A DNA stretch of 64,000 nucleotides from Diacronema lutheri (GCA_019448385.1 JAGTXO010000008.1:310001-374000), one strand, 5' to 3'; counted from the stretch's first letter, positions 21,143 through 34,808 are shown. Notes: generated by a model from the letters alone, not told the origin. A program made the numbers and translations.

Positions 21143-23073
21143 TCAGATCATGAGCGGCAGCAGGCGCGAGAACCACCCTGGCTCGTCGCCGCTGCCCGTG
21201 TGCCCGCCATGCCCGCCATGCTCGCTGCGCGCGCACGTGAGCTCGAGGTAGCGGCTGAGCTGCTCGGACGCGGCGCCCGCGGAGCCGAGCAGATGGAGCA
21301 CGAGCGCAGCCATGCAGCCACTCGCGCACGACGACGGGCTTTGCGCCGTGTGCGCGTCAAGGACGGGCAGAATATGTTGCACGAGGAGGCGGCTGACTGT
21401 GGCGGGTGAGCTGCGCGCGAGTGCGGACAGAGCGTCGATCGCGAGGGCCTGGCTCGCCGGGCGGGAGGCATCGCACGCGGCTACGGCGAGCGCGGGCGCG
21501 AGCGGTTCTGCCGACCAGCCCAGCTGCGCGAGGGCGGGCGCTGTGCCTCCGTGAGCGCACAGCTCGGCCGCAACCCGCATGACCGCCTGCGCACACGCGG
21601 CGGGAGCGGAGCGGGAGCGCAGCGCGCGCATGGCGGGAGCCGGATGGGCGCATGGCACCAGTGCGCCGTGCGCGCGCGATGGACGTGTGCAGCCGCGCGC
21701 CGGCTGCCTGCTTCGCTGTGGGTCCGGGGTCGGCGTGGGAGCGGCGGGTGGACGCAGCGCGCGTGCCGGGCGATGGCGAGGGGTGTGTGGGTGCGCGCAC
21801 GAGCTCAGTCGATGGCTGGAGCCGGGCGTAGAGCAGCGGAGCTGCGTCGCATCGGCAGACGCGCGGCTCGCGCATGCTCTCATCGAGCTCGAGCGCGCTC
21901 TCCGCCGAGCCGAGCAGCAGCTGCGCGCATGTGCGCACGGCCGCCGTCAAGAATGCGCACGCGCGCCGAGCGCTCGGCGGGAAATCATTGGTCGCGGCGC
22001 ATGCCGCGCGTCGAACCAGCGCGCGGCACGCGGCGTGCACAGCGCAGCACAGGGCTGCTTCCGCCTCGCCGCTCTGCGCCGCTGGCAGCGCGCTAAGCAG
22101 CTCGTGTCCCAGGGCGCACACAGATGCGAGCGCACGCGCGCGCGCGCGCGCCGGCGTCGCCCGCGCGCTCGCGTCGGCTAGGCTGCGCGCCGCGTGGAGA
22201 GCGGCTGCGCGCGTGTCGACGAGGGTGTGCTCGAGCTGCGAGGCGAGTGCCTCCACAGGCGCGGCGTCCGCGGCGCCGTCCGCACCTCTCGCAGCATCGG
22301 CGGCAGCACGTGCGCCGAGCGCAGCTTCGAGTCGCTCGGCCGCACCGCGAGCGGCGCGTGCGCGACTGTTGTCCAGCTGCGGCTCAGAGGCGGCGCCACC
22401 CACGACTTCCGAGGGCACAGCGCGCAGGGCGGCGAGGAGGGGCTCGCCGAGCTCGGTCGGCTGCGCCGTGCACAAGGCGAGCAGCGCGGCCGACAGCGCA
22501 GGGCTTCGTCCGTTGCGCGCTCCGAGGCGAGAGAGCGCGTCATCCGCGACATCGCTCCAGCGCACACGCTGCGTCGAGAGCGGAGGTGCATGGCCGCACT
22601 CGCCGTGCGCCGTGCCCTCGGAGGCGTGCCCATCGGCGAGCGCGAGCAGCGCGGCGCACGCGCGCATGCCGCCGACAAACTCGCCCGCGCGAGCCGCGGC
22701 GGCGCGCGTCAGATCGAGCGGCGTAGCAACGAGCAGCCGCAACGCACAGGTCATGGCGCGCGCGCACAGGCGCGGAAGCGGCGCGGCAGCTCGCGCCCCG
22801 GCCTCCGCCCGCTGCGCGCGCGCGCCCCGTCCGCTCTGCCCGTTCCCGAGCCGCGCGGACGATGGCGCCGCGCGCCGAGCGGCGCGCGCTGCGAGGACGA
22901 GGAGGAGGAGCTGCACGCACGGCGCCGCGACCTCGAGGCGCGCGTCGGGCGCACGCAGCGACAGCTCGAAAGCGAGAGACACTACCAGCGCGGTCCGAGC
23001 GGCACCGTCGTGTCCGGTCCGAGCGGCACCGTCGTGTCTCTCGCGCAATCCGTGCGCGATAACCACGCCAACG

Positions 23074-23165
<92 letters not shown>

Positions 23166-26100
23166 TGCGCCCGCACGCCGATCTGGCCAGCTCGTGCGCG
23201 CGGACTGCGTCGGCTCCGCCGCCTCGTGCCGCGCTGCCGCTTCCATCGGTGGGCTCACGCCGAGCGCGCAGTGGGCGGCCACCGTGAGCAGAGCAGCAGG
23301 GCACGCGCAGGGGCTGGCAGCAGCATTCGCGAGCGCGCGCGCGCACGCCTCCGGCTGTGCGGCGATGGCCATGGCGAGCGCGCGCGCGGCCGATGCAGGG
23401 ATGGCCAATGCGGCGGGGCCCACGTCCGCCATGCGCGCACCGTCCGTGCGGTCGTCGCCGGGCGCGGAGGCAGCGGCCAAAGCTGAGGCCACAGCGCGCG
23501 CGCACAGCCGCGCAGAGCGTTCAAGCAGAGCCGCGCACGTCGCCGCGGGCCACGCGCACGGCTCTGCGGAGCGGGCCTCGCCGAGCGCGAGCTCGACGCC
23601 ACTCGCCGCGCACGCACGCCACTCACCGCCGCGCGCGGTCGCGGCAGCATCAAGCACCGCTACGAGCGACGAGCGTACCGACGCGGGATCGGCGCGCAGC
23701 GGCAGCCGCGCCCACTCGCCGGCGCGACCCGCGGCGAGCGCCATCTCGAAGAGCAGCCCGACCGCATCGACCTCGACGGCTGGCGCGTCGGCGCGCGCGG
23801 ACGTGCCTTGCGGCACTTCGAGCGCGCCGCGCGCGGCTGCCTCAAACATGGCGCGCGCCTCGGCGCGTTCGAGCGTAGCTGAGGAGTCTGCGGGCAAGCC
23901 TGCCCCCACGCACGGCCCTGCGCCCGCCTCGTCTGCCGTAGCCGCGAGGCAGACGCCGAGCGCGGGCGCGAACGAGGCCGCACCGCTGAGGGCTTCGCAC
24001 AGCGCACGCGCGGCACTGCGGTCGGCAGAGCGCGCGGCGCTGATCAGCCAGCGCGCGGCGGCGCACAGCTCGGGCTTCGCGCGCTCGCCCGGCGCACGAT
24101 GCTGCTCCTCCACCCAGCCCTCCTCACCGGTGAGCGGCGATGCGCGACTCCGTCGGCCATCGAGCGCTCGCACGCCGCGCGTCGCTGCCGGGCTGGCGGC
24201 AGCCGCCGCGACCACGCGCAGCGCGGCGCGTGCGATGGCGCCGAGCGAGGGCGATGCCCGCGCGTGTGCAAGCTGCGCGTCGTATTCCATACCTATCGCG
24301 ACCGCCGCGTTGCCATGAGGCGCGCGCGCCTCCAGCTCCGCAGCCTCGGCTTCGGGCGGCAGGCGCAACGGGCGGAGGGACCAGCGCCCAACGCACGCGC
24401 GAAGCGCGCGGAGCAGCGCGGCGTCCGCGCTGTGGCCGTCCGGCTCGAAGGTGCGCAGCAGCAGCGGACAGCCCTCGCCGCGCAGCTGGGCGAGCGCGCG
24501 CGAGCACGCGACGCGCAAGCTGCAGCGCAGCGCCTCGGCACGCGCGCAGGCGCCTCGCGCGGCGGCTTCGGACAGCTCGTCTGCCCAACCGTGGCTACCG
24601 GCGCCGCGCTCGAGGCCAAGAAGCGCACGGCTCGGCAGCTCCGACCAATGGCCGACGAGCGCAGCGAGGACCATGCGACGCGCGCGCCACACCGCCATTG
24701 CCCGCGCAGGCTGCCCCGTGCCCTCGTCGCCCCCGTTGCGCGCAGGCTGCCGGTACGCACCGTCGCCCGCCGCGTGCGCGCGCTCGGCGTGCTCGGTCGA
24801 CGCGCGCTGCGGCCTGGGCGGGAAGAGGCTCGCAAATAGGCGGGCGCCGCCCACGCCCGGCGCGCTGAGCAGCGCGGCGTACAGCTCGCCCACGCCCGCG
24901 CGCGCGCCGACGCCGAGAGGAAGCGGGCCTGCGCCAAGCGGCGTCTCGTTCGGCCCAGTGAAGCTCTCGGCGTCGCGCGCGGCGGTGAGGAGCGCGAGGG
25001 GCACGCACACGGACGGGGCAGCAGCGGCCGCGCCGCGCGCACGAGCTGGGTGCGCCGACGGCGTTGCGCCCGGCGGTTGGGTGGCGGCGGTGCCCACGGC
25101 CGCGGCGAGGAGCTTGCGCCAGCTCGCCGCTCGCGCGCCCGCCGCGTCGCCGGCGGCCGCTTGGCGTCCAGCGCGCGCGTCCGTCCCAGCGGTCGGCACG
25201 CCCGCCGCGAGCGCGCGCTGCACGACCGAGCTGAGCAAGCAGCGCGCCCCCTCCGCCCTGCTAGCAGCCGGCAGCAGCGACCAGAGCAGCACGGCACTGC
25301 CACGCGCCGCACAGTGCGCGCCGCTCGCCTCGCCGGCGCGCGGCGCACACGCGCGGAGCAGCAGCGGTATTTCGACGCGTGGGATGAGCGCGAGGGCGAC
25401 CGACTGCTCGCGCTGCGAGGACTGCGCCCCACCGACCTCATCGAGCTCGCCGCGGCCTGACCGGGCAGCTGCGCCCCTTGAGCAGAGGAGCATGAGCACA
25501 ACCTCGCACAGCCAGCACGGCGCTGCGCCCCGCCCTTCGATGAGCTCGCGCATCGACGCCTCCGCAACCGTCGCGAGACGGTCGCGCGCCGCTCGGCGCC
25601 TCGCCCTGAGCACCGCCTCTGCGCCGAGCGCCCGCTCGGTCGAGCCCATATGGCTCCGCCCACCGTCGTCCGCCGCGGCGACGGCCTGCACGGCGGTGGC
25701 AGTGGGCGCCTCGCCGCCCTCGAGCACCTCAAGCTCGCCGTGCACGGCGCGCAGCACCCGGCGCTCGGCCGCGCGCCGCGTTGCACGCAGCGCGCGCATC
25801 AGCGCGTCGGCGCGCGCGACGGCGGTGGCTGAATTGCGCGCGTCGGCATCGGGCGGATCAAAGGCGGCGAGGCGCGCGCGCTTGCTCGCGCGCGGCCCGT
25901 CGACTGTCTGCGCACCGACAGCTACCGCAGCCACCTCCTCGCCCTTCGCGTCGCTCTCCGAGCCGCTGTCATCAGCGGAGCTGCCGTGCGCTGTGTGCAC
26001 CGTTGTCGCGCCGCACAGCCGCATACTGGCGCAGACGAGCCAAGCCCAGGCCGAGGACGCCGCACCGCTCGCGCGCGCGGCGCAGACGGCGAGCACCGCG

Positions 26101-27500
26101 TCGGCTGCCGCGTCCACGCCGTTCAGGTCGTGCGCGAGCGCGTCCGCCTCCGCGCCGCTCGCTGCGCCGCTGCCCGCGGCGCGCATCGCCGCGAAGAGCC
26201 GCAGCGTGGCGGTGTGGGCGGTGACCGCCAGCGCGGCGTCGTCGGCGCGCTCAGCGCACGGCGCCGGCGTCGGCGCGCCAGGCCCTGCCACGCGCTGCGC
26301 AGCCGCAGCGTGTGGCGCGTGCGCGAGCGTAGCGAGGGCGCTCGCGAGCGCGAGCGCCGCCGCGGCAGGCGACGAGAGCGCGGCGGCAGCCAATGTGCGT
26401 TGCACCGGCCAAGGCAATTGCGCAAACGACGACGCAGCGGGCTCGTCGCGCGCGGCGCGCGACTGCGCGGCAAGCAAAGCGGCGCCGCCATTGCGCTGCA
26501 TCTCATCGGCCGCGTTGGAGCCGTGTTCGGCCGGCGGCTTGACGCTGCCGCCGCCGTCGTCCTCCTGCGCAGCCGCTAGCGTGGCCGCCGCGTCCGCCGC
26601 GCCGGCCGCGAGCGCGCCGGCGAGAGCGCGGGCGAGCGTGCGCGCGAGCTCAGCGCGCGCCTCGGGTGCGGCAGCCGCTCGCGCGCACGCCGCGAGCTCG
26701 TACGCGCCCAGCGGCGAGGGCTGCGGACAGACGAGAAGGAGCGCGTCGATGTAACGTCGTACCTGCGCGCTCGCCACCGCACGCCGCGCGCACGCCGCCT
26801 CGCGCGCCGCGGGGCTGCACGCCGCGAGCGGCGCCGTCGGCTCGGCGGCGCGCGCCGCACCGATGGCAACACGCTCGGCATCCGCCGGGGCACCGCTCGA
26901 GGCGTGCGCCGTGCCCGCGGCTTCCGTTGCGCAGCCGACGACGAGGAGACGGCGCAGCGGCCACAGCAGCGCGTGCCCGACCTCGCGCGGAGCGCGCGGC
27001 ATCGCGGAGCCCTCGACGGGCGAGAGCGCAGTGAGGAGGATGCCAAAGGCGCGCGCGCCGTCGGGCTCGCGCAACCCGAGGTATCGTGTCAGCGCGCGCA
27101 TCGCCGTCTCGGCGGTGTGGACCTGCTCCGCCGTCACGACGCCGCCAAACAGTGACCGGCGCAAGACAGAGACGATGGCGGGGCCGCACGCGCCACCAGG
27201 CAGCTGGAGCGCCCACGCGTCGATCGCGCGCTCGATCACCCACTTGCACGCGTGCGCACCCTCGGTCGAGTCGCACGCCGCCCAGAGGATGCGGACCGCG
27301 ACGACCGAGTTGGCGTATTGCTGCAGGCCGAGCAGGCAGAGCGCGCGCGGATAGGCGGCGACCGCGCGCGCGAGCTGCGCCGAGTCGAGCGGCTCGAGCG
27401 CATCGACCAGGTCGGCCCCGTCCACAACGAGCCACAGCGCGTGATGCGCCGACGAGAGGGCCGCCTCTATCGGCGCGAGCGACGACAGCGCCTCATCCAT
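21143..27500 (-). CDS. Very large Ala/Leu-rich helical protein, unknown function
   Basis: Two exons, 27500-21801 and 21586-21143, 2047 residues. The intron 21800-21587 (GTGCGC...GCGCAG, 214 nt, phase 0) replaces an Arg/Pro-rich read-through by a coherent helical C-terminus ending SRLLPLMI. The N-terminus is well formed (MDEALSSLAPIEAALSSAHH...). Throughout it consists of paired helices separated by low-complexity loops, as in HEAT/ARM scaffold proteins. I see no catalytic or nucleotide-binding motif and cannot name a family; large scaffold subunits (for example of Integrator-type complexes) are only a guess. Loops contain tandem duplications (see the repeats at 22991 and 23077). The start is 69 bp from the divergent oligopeptidase start. 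Confidence 0.6.
22991..23038 (-). repeat. 24-bp in-frame tandem duplication
   Basis: Two perfect copies of CGGTCCGAGCGGCACCGTCG (continuing TGTC). On the coding strand this repeats RTGHDGAA in the 2047-residue protein. Frame is preserved. Confidence 0.9.
23077..23165 (-). repeat. (GCGCCC)n hexanucleotide array coding Gly-Ala
   Basis: About 15 copies of GCGCCC, read on the coding strand as an alternating Ala-Gly stretch in a loop of the large helical protein. Confidence 0.92.
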
Positions 27501-27569
27501 CGCTTTCCCGCTTGCCGTGAGGCCATCCTCTGAGCGCCAAGACGTGCGTGCGGACGCTGCCGCCTCAAG
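27501..27569. promoter_or_regulatory. 69-bp divergent promoter region
   Basis: The entire interval between the start codons of the 2047-residue protein and the oligopeptidase. No TATA box seen; presumed bidirectional core promoter from spacing alone. Confidence 0.35.
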
Positions 27570-30437
27570 ATGGCGCGCCGGGCGTACGCTCTCGTGTCCT
27601 TCGGTGCCGGGGTGACGGGCGTGCTGCTGACGCGCGGCGCGCTCTCCGCACGCACCAGTCTAGCGCTCGGCATGCCGTCCATGCTCTCGTCCGGCGCGAT
27701 TCACGCCGGCGCGCGGCCTGCCTCGCGCCTGCTCCTCGACTCGCGCGTCTACTCGTCGTCGTCGGAGTCGGCGTCTGAGTCGGCATACGGCTCGAGCTCG
27801 TCGGGCGGTTCGTCGGCGTCGGGGTCGTCGCGCGCGTCCGCTTCGCGCGCGCGCGCGGTGGTGGCGCTTGGCCTCGCCGCGGCCACCGGCATGACGGCGA
27901 CCGCGGCGGCGGAGGGGTCCGTCCCGCTCCCGCCAGTCGCGCCGCGCCGGCCGCACATCGTCAAGGTGGGCAAGGTGGAGGGCGAGGACCGCGGGAAGGA
28001 GGCGTTTGATCCGCCCAAGGAGGTGGTTGACGAGCTCTACTGGCTCCGCGACGACAAGCGCGAGAACCCGGAGGTGCTCGCGCACCTGCGCGCCGAGAAC
28101 GCCTACGCGGAAGCGATGACTTCGCACCTCCAAACCTTCCGCGCGCGCATCTACGACGAGCTGCTCTCGCACGTGCAGGAGACGGACGATTCGGCGCCGT
28201 ACCCGTACGGCCCGTTCGAGTGCGCGCCGCGCGCCGCGCGTGCGGTCGAGCGCGAGGCGCGCGTCGGTGCGCGCGGAGGCGCTGACCGCCGAAGCGCCTT
28301 GCACCCTCTCCGTGGCAGGTACTACACGCGCACGATCGAGGGGCTCTCGTACGTGATTCACTGCCGCAAGCCCAAGGGCGCGAGCAAGGCGCGCGAGCAG
28401 GTGCTCCTCGACGAGAACGAGCTCGCCAAGCAGCATCCCGACCACTGCGACGTGGGCGCGGTCGAGGTGTCACCGTCGCACGCGCTGATTGGTTACTCGC
28501 TCGACGGCAAGGGGTATGAGACCTACTCGATCCATTTTAAGCAGCTCTCGGCGGGAGGCGCGCACCTGCCCGACGTGCTCGAGGAGACGTCCGGCGACCT
28601 CGTCTGGGGCGGCGACGACAGGACTGTCTACTACACCAAGTTTGACGAAGCGCACCGACCAAACTCCGTTTGGCGACATGCGCTCGGCACGGAGCAGAAG
28701 GACGACGTCAAGCTGTACGAGGACACGGACGGCCTCTTCTACGTGTCGCTTGGGAAGAGCCGCGACGGCCGCCTCCTCCTCGTCCAGTCCCACTCCTCCG
28801 AGACTTCCGAGGTGCACCTGCTCGAGCTGCTCAGCGCGAAGGGCAAACCGATCGACTCGGCCGCGCACGCCACGGCGCCGAGCGCGCTGCGCGTCGTCGA
28901 GCCGCGACAGCACAAGCTGCGATACTCGGTCGCGCACCGCAACGACTGGCTGTACATTACGACCAACGAGGGTGATTGCCACAACCAAAAGGTGGTCGTC
29001 GCGCCGCTGAGCTCGCCCGGCCGCGTGCACTGGAAACCCATCGCCGACTGCAAGGGGCTGCCCGTGCTGCCACACGACCTGAGTCGGACCATCTCGCACG
29101 CGGCGGCGTTCCAGGACCACGTCGTGCTCTCGGGCCGCGAGGCCGGCCTCACGCAGGTGTGGGTCCTTGAGATGGGCGGCGCTGGCCCGTGCGTGGGCAG
29201 CTGGCACCGGATTGAGTGGCCGGACGCGGCGTACGAGTGCGGACTTGGCCCCAACGAGGAATTCGCCTCGCGCTCGCTGCGCCTCGCCTACTCGTCGCCG
29301 ATCAAGCCGCGCCGCGCCATCTCGTACGACATGTCCACTCGCCGCTCCACCGTCCTCAAGGAGACGCCCGTGCCCAATTACGACCCGGCGCTTTATGCGA
29401 CTGCGCGGCGCGAGTTCTGGGCGCGCGACGGCACGATGGTGCCCGTCACGCTGCTCTGGCGCAAGGACAAGGTGAAGGTGGCGCTGCCCGAGAGCGCAAC
29501 GGGCGCGCCTGTCGAGCCCGCGCCCGTCCACCTCTACGGCTACGGCTCGTACGGCATGTCCGTCGAGCCCGCGTTCAGCTCGCGCGTGCTGCCGCTGATT
29601 GACCGCGGCATCGTCTACGCGATCGCGCACGTGCGCGGCGGCTCGGAGAACGGCAGGTGGCAGTGGTACGAGGAGAATGGAAAGTACCTCTCCAAGCGCA
29701 ACACCTTCAACGACTTTGTCGACGTGGCTAGCGCGCTCGTCGGCTCGGGCTGGACCACGCCCGGCCAGATGAGCTGCGAGGGGCGGTCGGCCGGCGGCCT
29801 GCTCGTGGGCAACGTGCTCAACCTCGCGCCTCAGCTCTTCCGCGCAGCCATCGCTGGCGTGCCCTTTGTCGACCTGGTCGTGACGATGTGCGACCCGTCG
29901 ATCCCGCTCACCATCGGCGAGTGGGCCGAGTGGGGCAACCCGGTACGCGCCCGATGCGTCGGCGCGTGACCCTCGGCGAGCGCGCGGCAGGACGACGCAC
30001 AACGACGTGCGCCGCGCGGCGACGCTCATCGCGCCGCGCACGCGCCGCGCGTCCGCGCGGCGGGCGCGCAGAACGAGCCGACCTTCTTCGAGTACATGCT
30101 GTCCTACTCGCCGATCAACCAGGTGAAGGCGCAGGCTTACCCGAGCGTCCTCGCCACCTCGGGACTGCACGACCCGCGTGTCGCATACTGGGAGCCGGCC
30201 AAGTGGGTGCAGCACCTGCGCGCCAAGCGCACCAACCCATCCGGTGACGGTCGCAACATTCTGCTCAAGATGGACCTGTCCGCCGGGCACTTCTCGGCGA
30301 GCGACCGGTACAAGTACCTGAAGGAGCTCGCCTTCGACTACGCGTGGCTCCTTGACGAGCTCGGCCTGCGCGAGGCCGACAGCGCGCCGCTGCCGCCCAC
30401 CGCACAGCCCGCCGCACAGCCCGCGAAGAAGCAGTGA
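27570..30437 (+). CDS. Oligopeptidase B-type prolyl oligopeptidase (S9A)
   Basis: Three exons, 27570-28219, 28319-29942 and 30072-30437, 879 residues. Intron 28220-28318 (GTGCGC...GGCAG) joins YGPFE to YYTRTIEG; intron 29943-30071 (GTACGC...CGCAG) joins EWGNP to NEPTFFEYMLSYSP. Both junctions fall inside conserved blocks. The first about 120 residues are a Ser-rich leader with hydrophobic segments, probably organellar targeting. A beta-propeller and the alpha/beta-hydrolase domain follow. The catalytic triad is visible as Ser707 (GRSAGG), Asp792 (LHDPRVAYWE) and His831 (SAGHFSAS); the spacing agrees with prolyl oligopeptidases. The family cuts short peptides after basic residues (OpdB) or proline; the EWGNP and YSPINQV motifs favour OpdB. 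Confidence 0.9.
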
Positions 30438-30671
30438 GGAGCACGCGCGGAGTACGCGAGCGAGGCAAGCATGCGGACGGTGGTTTTGAGAGATGAGAAT
30501 TGACAATTGCGCGCGCAAAACCCTTGCACGGCCAACGGGCCAACTCGTCTGGCCCCTTTCGCGGGCTGCGGGCGCATTGGATTCGGTGGCGTGGAGTCGG
30601 GCGCGCGCAGATGAGCGTGCGGTCCCGTGCCGCCGACTCGACGGGCTGAAGCAGTGCGGATGCAGCTCGTC

Positions 30672-33600
30672 TCACTCGAAGCGCGCCTTTGCGACCGCAA
30701 ACTGGCGGCGCAGCGTGCCGAGGCCGTGCAGGTCCGTCGAGCTGGCGGGGAGGGAGAACGCGGTGCGCAGCCGCATGCCGAGCTGCCACTGGCGCGACGC
30801 GCGCAGCCGGTACAGCGCGCGCCGCCGGAGCTGGCGCAGCTCGAGGACATAGTCCGGGTGCAGGCCAAAGCACGCGGTCATGAGCAGCACCTGCCCGTGG
30901 AAGGCGAGCTTCGTCACCACGACGATCTCCTCCTGCACACGCGGCGTGGCGCGGCGCGCGACACGAGCCGCACGCACGCGCGTCCGAGCCCCCGCGCGTC
31001 GGCGAGAGCGCGCTGGCGCGCGAGGGCGGCCGAGCGGCAAAGGGCGAACGGCAAGGCCGCGCGCGCGCGCGCGCGCGCACCTGCAGCATCGTGAGCCCGA
31101 CGGACGAGAGCGACGCGTCCTGCAGCGCAGTGGAGAGTCCGAGGACCATCGAAAAGATGGCGGCGGTGAGGAGGATCAGGTAGCGGATCGAGTCGTTGAA
31201 CGTGTCGTTCAGCTCGAGGACGTGCGTGTCGCGCGCCGCCTCCGTCTCGTGGTGGCTGCCCCACACGAGCGACTCCATCATCGGGATGTAATTGAGCGAG
31301 TTGGAACGGCGCCGGCTCACGTGCAGCGGCGACGGCGGCGCGGGCGCGGCGCGCAGCGCGCGCGTGGACGCGCCCCCGTGCGTGTTGGCGGCGAGCAGGC
31401 CCTCGCTGAGCGCGTAGAGGCGCGCGCCGTCGGCAGAGGGCCCCGACGCGCGCTCCGCCGCCTCGAGCGCCTCCGCCTCGCGCGCCGCGGCCGCGGTCGC
31501 GATCGCCTGGCTGACGGCGAGCGCGAGGCTCGGGCGCGACGCGCGCGAGACTGGCCGACGCGCGCGCGTGATGCGAATCTCGACCCACGGCGCCTCGAAC
31601 GCCGCGCCGTCGTCCAGATCGTCCGCGTAGCTCGCGGCCGCCTCGTCCCACTCGCCAGGCGTGGCGGCGTCATCATCGTTGCTCTCGCCCTCCTCGCCGC
31701 ATGCCTCGCCGGGGGAGGTGCGCGCGTCGGCGGCCGCGCGCGCGCGCACGCGGCAGCCGCCGTTCACGTCCGCACCGCCCCCGTTGCGCCCGCCCGTCTC
31801 GACCTGCTCGTGCCACGTCGCAATCAGCTCGCTCGACGCCGGCCGCGCCGTGAGCAGCCCGCTCGCGGCGACCGACAACTCGGCGTCGACCGGCTGGCCG
31901 CGCCGGCGCGGCTCGCCATGCTCATCGTCGACACGCGCGCCGCCGGCGTGCGCGCGCGGCAGGCTGACGCCCTTGCAGCGCGCGCGCGCGCGCGCGGTGC
32001 GCACGCTCTGCATGATCGAGCCCAAGGATGTGTCGTCCGAGCACTGCAGGTCGCAGCACCGCTCGCCACCGCCTTCGCCGCCAAGGTGCGCGGGCTGCGC
32101 GAGCGCGAGTTGCACGTGCGCAGCGAGGAGGACGGCGGGGGGCGTCGCGAGCGCCTCGCCGCGCGCCGACTCAAGCGACTCAGCTGTGTCCGTGCCCGCC
32201 GTCACTGGCGAGCGCAGCACGCGCAGCGGCTGCAGCGCGCGCGGCACGCCCGACGTGATGATAGGGGGGCAGCTCGTGGGCAGCAGCAAGGCGGGCGCGC
32301 ATGACATCGTCGCGGACGGAGGCGCGCGCGGCATGCCACACGCGCCGATGCCGGCACTCGGACCGCCGGCAATCGGACCGCTCGCGCCGCGGTCGCCCGC
32401 GCCGTCGCACGTCCGCGCCCTACCCGAGCCCACCACGTGCTGTCGCGCGCGACCCTGCGCGTGCTCGGCGCCCGCGCCCGGCGCGCCGCCGCCGGCGGCC
32501 GGCGGCATGCGCCGCGCGGCCGGCTGCGACGCCGGGCCGCCGGCGGCGGCCACGTGGCCGTCATCCAGAGGGCACGCGGGCGCAATGCCGTCCATTTCCG
32601 CCTCCGCCTCGCCCACCACCTCGATCTCGCGCAGCGCGGAGCTGTCGGCGAGCGTGCCGACGCGCTCCGCGCCGCCGCCGGCCGCGCCGAGTGCGAGGCT
32701 CGCGTGCGTGTGTGCGCCGCTCAGCTGCGGCGCGACGAGCGGCTGGAGGGCAGGCAGCCATCGTGCGTCGTACCAGCCCGCGTCGCCCTGCCCGCCGCGC
32801 GCGCGACGCGTGCCGGCCGCGCCTCCGCCCGTGCGGAGGACGGCGACCGCCCACTTGCACTCGACGCACGCCGCACCGGCGCGCGCGTCGGGCTGGTCCG
32901 TCGCATTGCGGTTGAGACGGAGCTCGGTGCGCAGGTAGCGCGCGTTGAAGAGGAGGAGGGGGAGCAGCGTGAGCGCGACGGCGAGGGTGAGGAAGCAGAT
33001 GCGCACGTACGGCGCGCGCGAGTTGAGGAGGCCAAAGACGCACTGGAATTCGGAGCGCGGGTCGCCGCGCGGCCAGCGCGGTCCTGATCGGTCGCTGAGC
33101 TGGCACGCCGTGACGAAGAGGGCGGCTGCAACGCACGCGGCGTGGAAGCGCGGCCGCTCGGCGCGCATCCGCTCGGGCGACGTGCGCAGCGAGCGGAAGA
33201 GCCGGACAGCGAGCGCGGCGGCGAGCGCGACCGCAAGATGCTGCGAGAACTGGCGCACGACGTCGACGGGCAGCTTGGTCGCGCGCGACGTCGACGAGTG
33301 TATGCACGCGACGGCGGAGAGGGACGAGGCGGCGTTGCACAACACGAGCGGCAGCAGCTCGGCGCGGAAGCCCGAGCGCATCTGCCTCGACACGGCAAAC
33401 TGCGCCACCATCCACACGCAGCAGCAGATGGCGAGCGCGTCGATCGACTGCGTCGCCGCGTCGAGCAGCCCGCGCGTCGACGCGAGGTCGCCGCGCGTCG
33501 CGCCAAGGTCGATCATCAGGCCGGTGATGACGATGAAGGGCGTGGCGACGAGCAGCGAGACCACGAGCATCCGCCCCGTCAGCTCGGTGCAGATCCCGTA

Positions 33601-34578
33601 CTGCCGTGCCCACACGTACACGGTCGGCGCCGGCGGCATGCAGCCGTACACGAACGCGAAGCTGATCGTCTGCGTGTCGTAGTCGGTGAGCAGGCCGCAC
33701 ACGTGGTACATGACGAGCGCGGCGACGAAGACCTTGACAAAGATGAGCGACGTGCCCACCAGCGCCGAGATCCCGTCGATCGGCGCGCCGACGCCGTCGC
33801 GCTTGCCGACGATTGAGAGCGACGTGCCGACGGTCAGCAGCGCCGTCGACGTGTAGGCCTGCCCGGCGAGCTGGACGAACTGCGAGACGGCGGTGGGGAT
33901 GCGGCCGCGCGCGGTCAAGTTGAGCACGAGGCCGAGTACCACCGCGATCATCACCGGCGATGACAGCGTCGAGCAGAAGACGATGAGCAGCTTGGCGCCC
34001 GGGCTGCGCGGCCGGCACGTCGCGCCGGCTGGCCGGCCGCGCTCGTCGTTGCGCTGCTGCTGCATCGCGGCCGAGCCGTACTCCATCATCATCAGGCCGA
34101 CGGGGTTGATGATCGCCAGCTGCAGCGGCACGAAGAGGTACACCATCTTCGCAAAGATGGGCGGGAAGATGGCCGAGACGATCGGCAGCGCGAACGCAAT
34201 GTCGTTGGACTTCGTCGTGAACACGGCGAACAGGCCGGCGCGCGCGATCGCCTCGGGCGAGCGGCTGCGCGACAGGGAAGCGAGCGCGGTGAAGGCGAAG
34301 ATGATCGCCTTCGAAATGAACATGCCGAGCAGCAGCGTCCAGTCGACCGACGACCAGTCGAGGTCGACGACCGACGCAAACAGCGCGCACGGGAGCGCGA
34401 GCAGCCCGCAGAAGCGCGACAGCCCGCCGACCTCCGCATCGTTGAGCACGCGCGCCGAGCGCATGAGGAACCCCGTGAAGATGAGCATGAGCGTGTACGC
34501 GAGCGCCGACAGCAGCGCGCCCAGGAACGGCTCATGCCGCTCGGGGCCGACGGGCTCGGCGGGAGCGGCGGGCTGCAT
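30672..34578 (-). CDS. PIN-like transporter fused to extra TM region (GPR155/LYCHOS-like)
   Basis: Two exons, 34578-31081 and 30932-30672, about 1252 residues. Intron 31080-30933 (GTGCGC...TGCAG, phase 0) joins SSVGLTMLQ to EEIVVVTKLAF. The N-terminal about 360 residues form a PIN/auxin-efflux-carrier-type bundle (KSNDIAFALPI, VYGCMPPAPTVYVWA, SLLVATPFIVITG). At least five further TM segments follow, then a long (about 400-residue) disordered cytosolic loop, then a final TM pair and a short basic tail. The combination of PIN domain plus additional 7TM-like region matches animal GPR155/LYCHOS, a lysosomal sterol sensor acting on TORC1, but no DEP domain was seen. The substrate in this organism is unknown. 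The gene shares strand and orientation with the upstream antiporter gene, 230 bp away. Confidence 0.72.
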
Positions 34579-34808
34579 CGTCAGCCAGACGATCCCCGCC
34601 CGCTCATCACCGTAAATAGGTGTTGCGATGCAGTGACGCCATACGATTGGCCGCGAGCGTTGGGCGGCACATTCCCCGGTTGGGCTCGACGAACCAACAT
34701 GGCGGACCGCTCACGGCGCAGAACTGCAACGCTGGCGCGCCAGCCTGCTCTGCGTGGCGCTCCTGAGGGCACGCGCGCGCTGCGCGCGCCGTGGCAGTTG
34801 CGAGCTAT

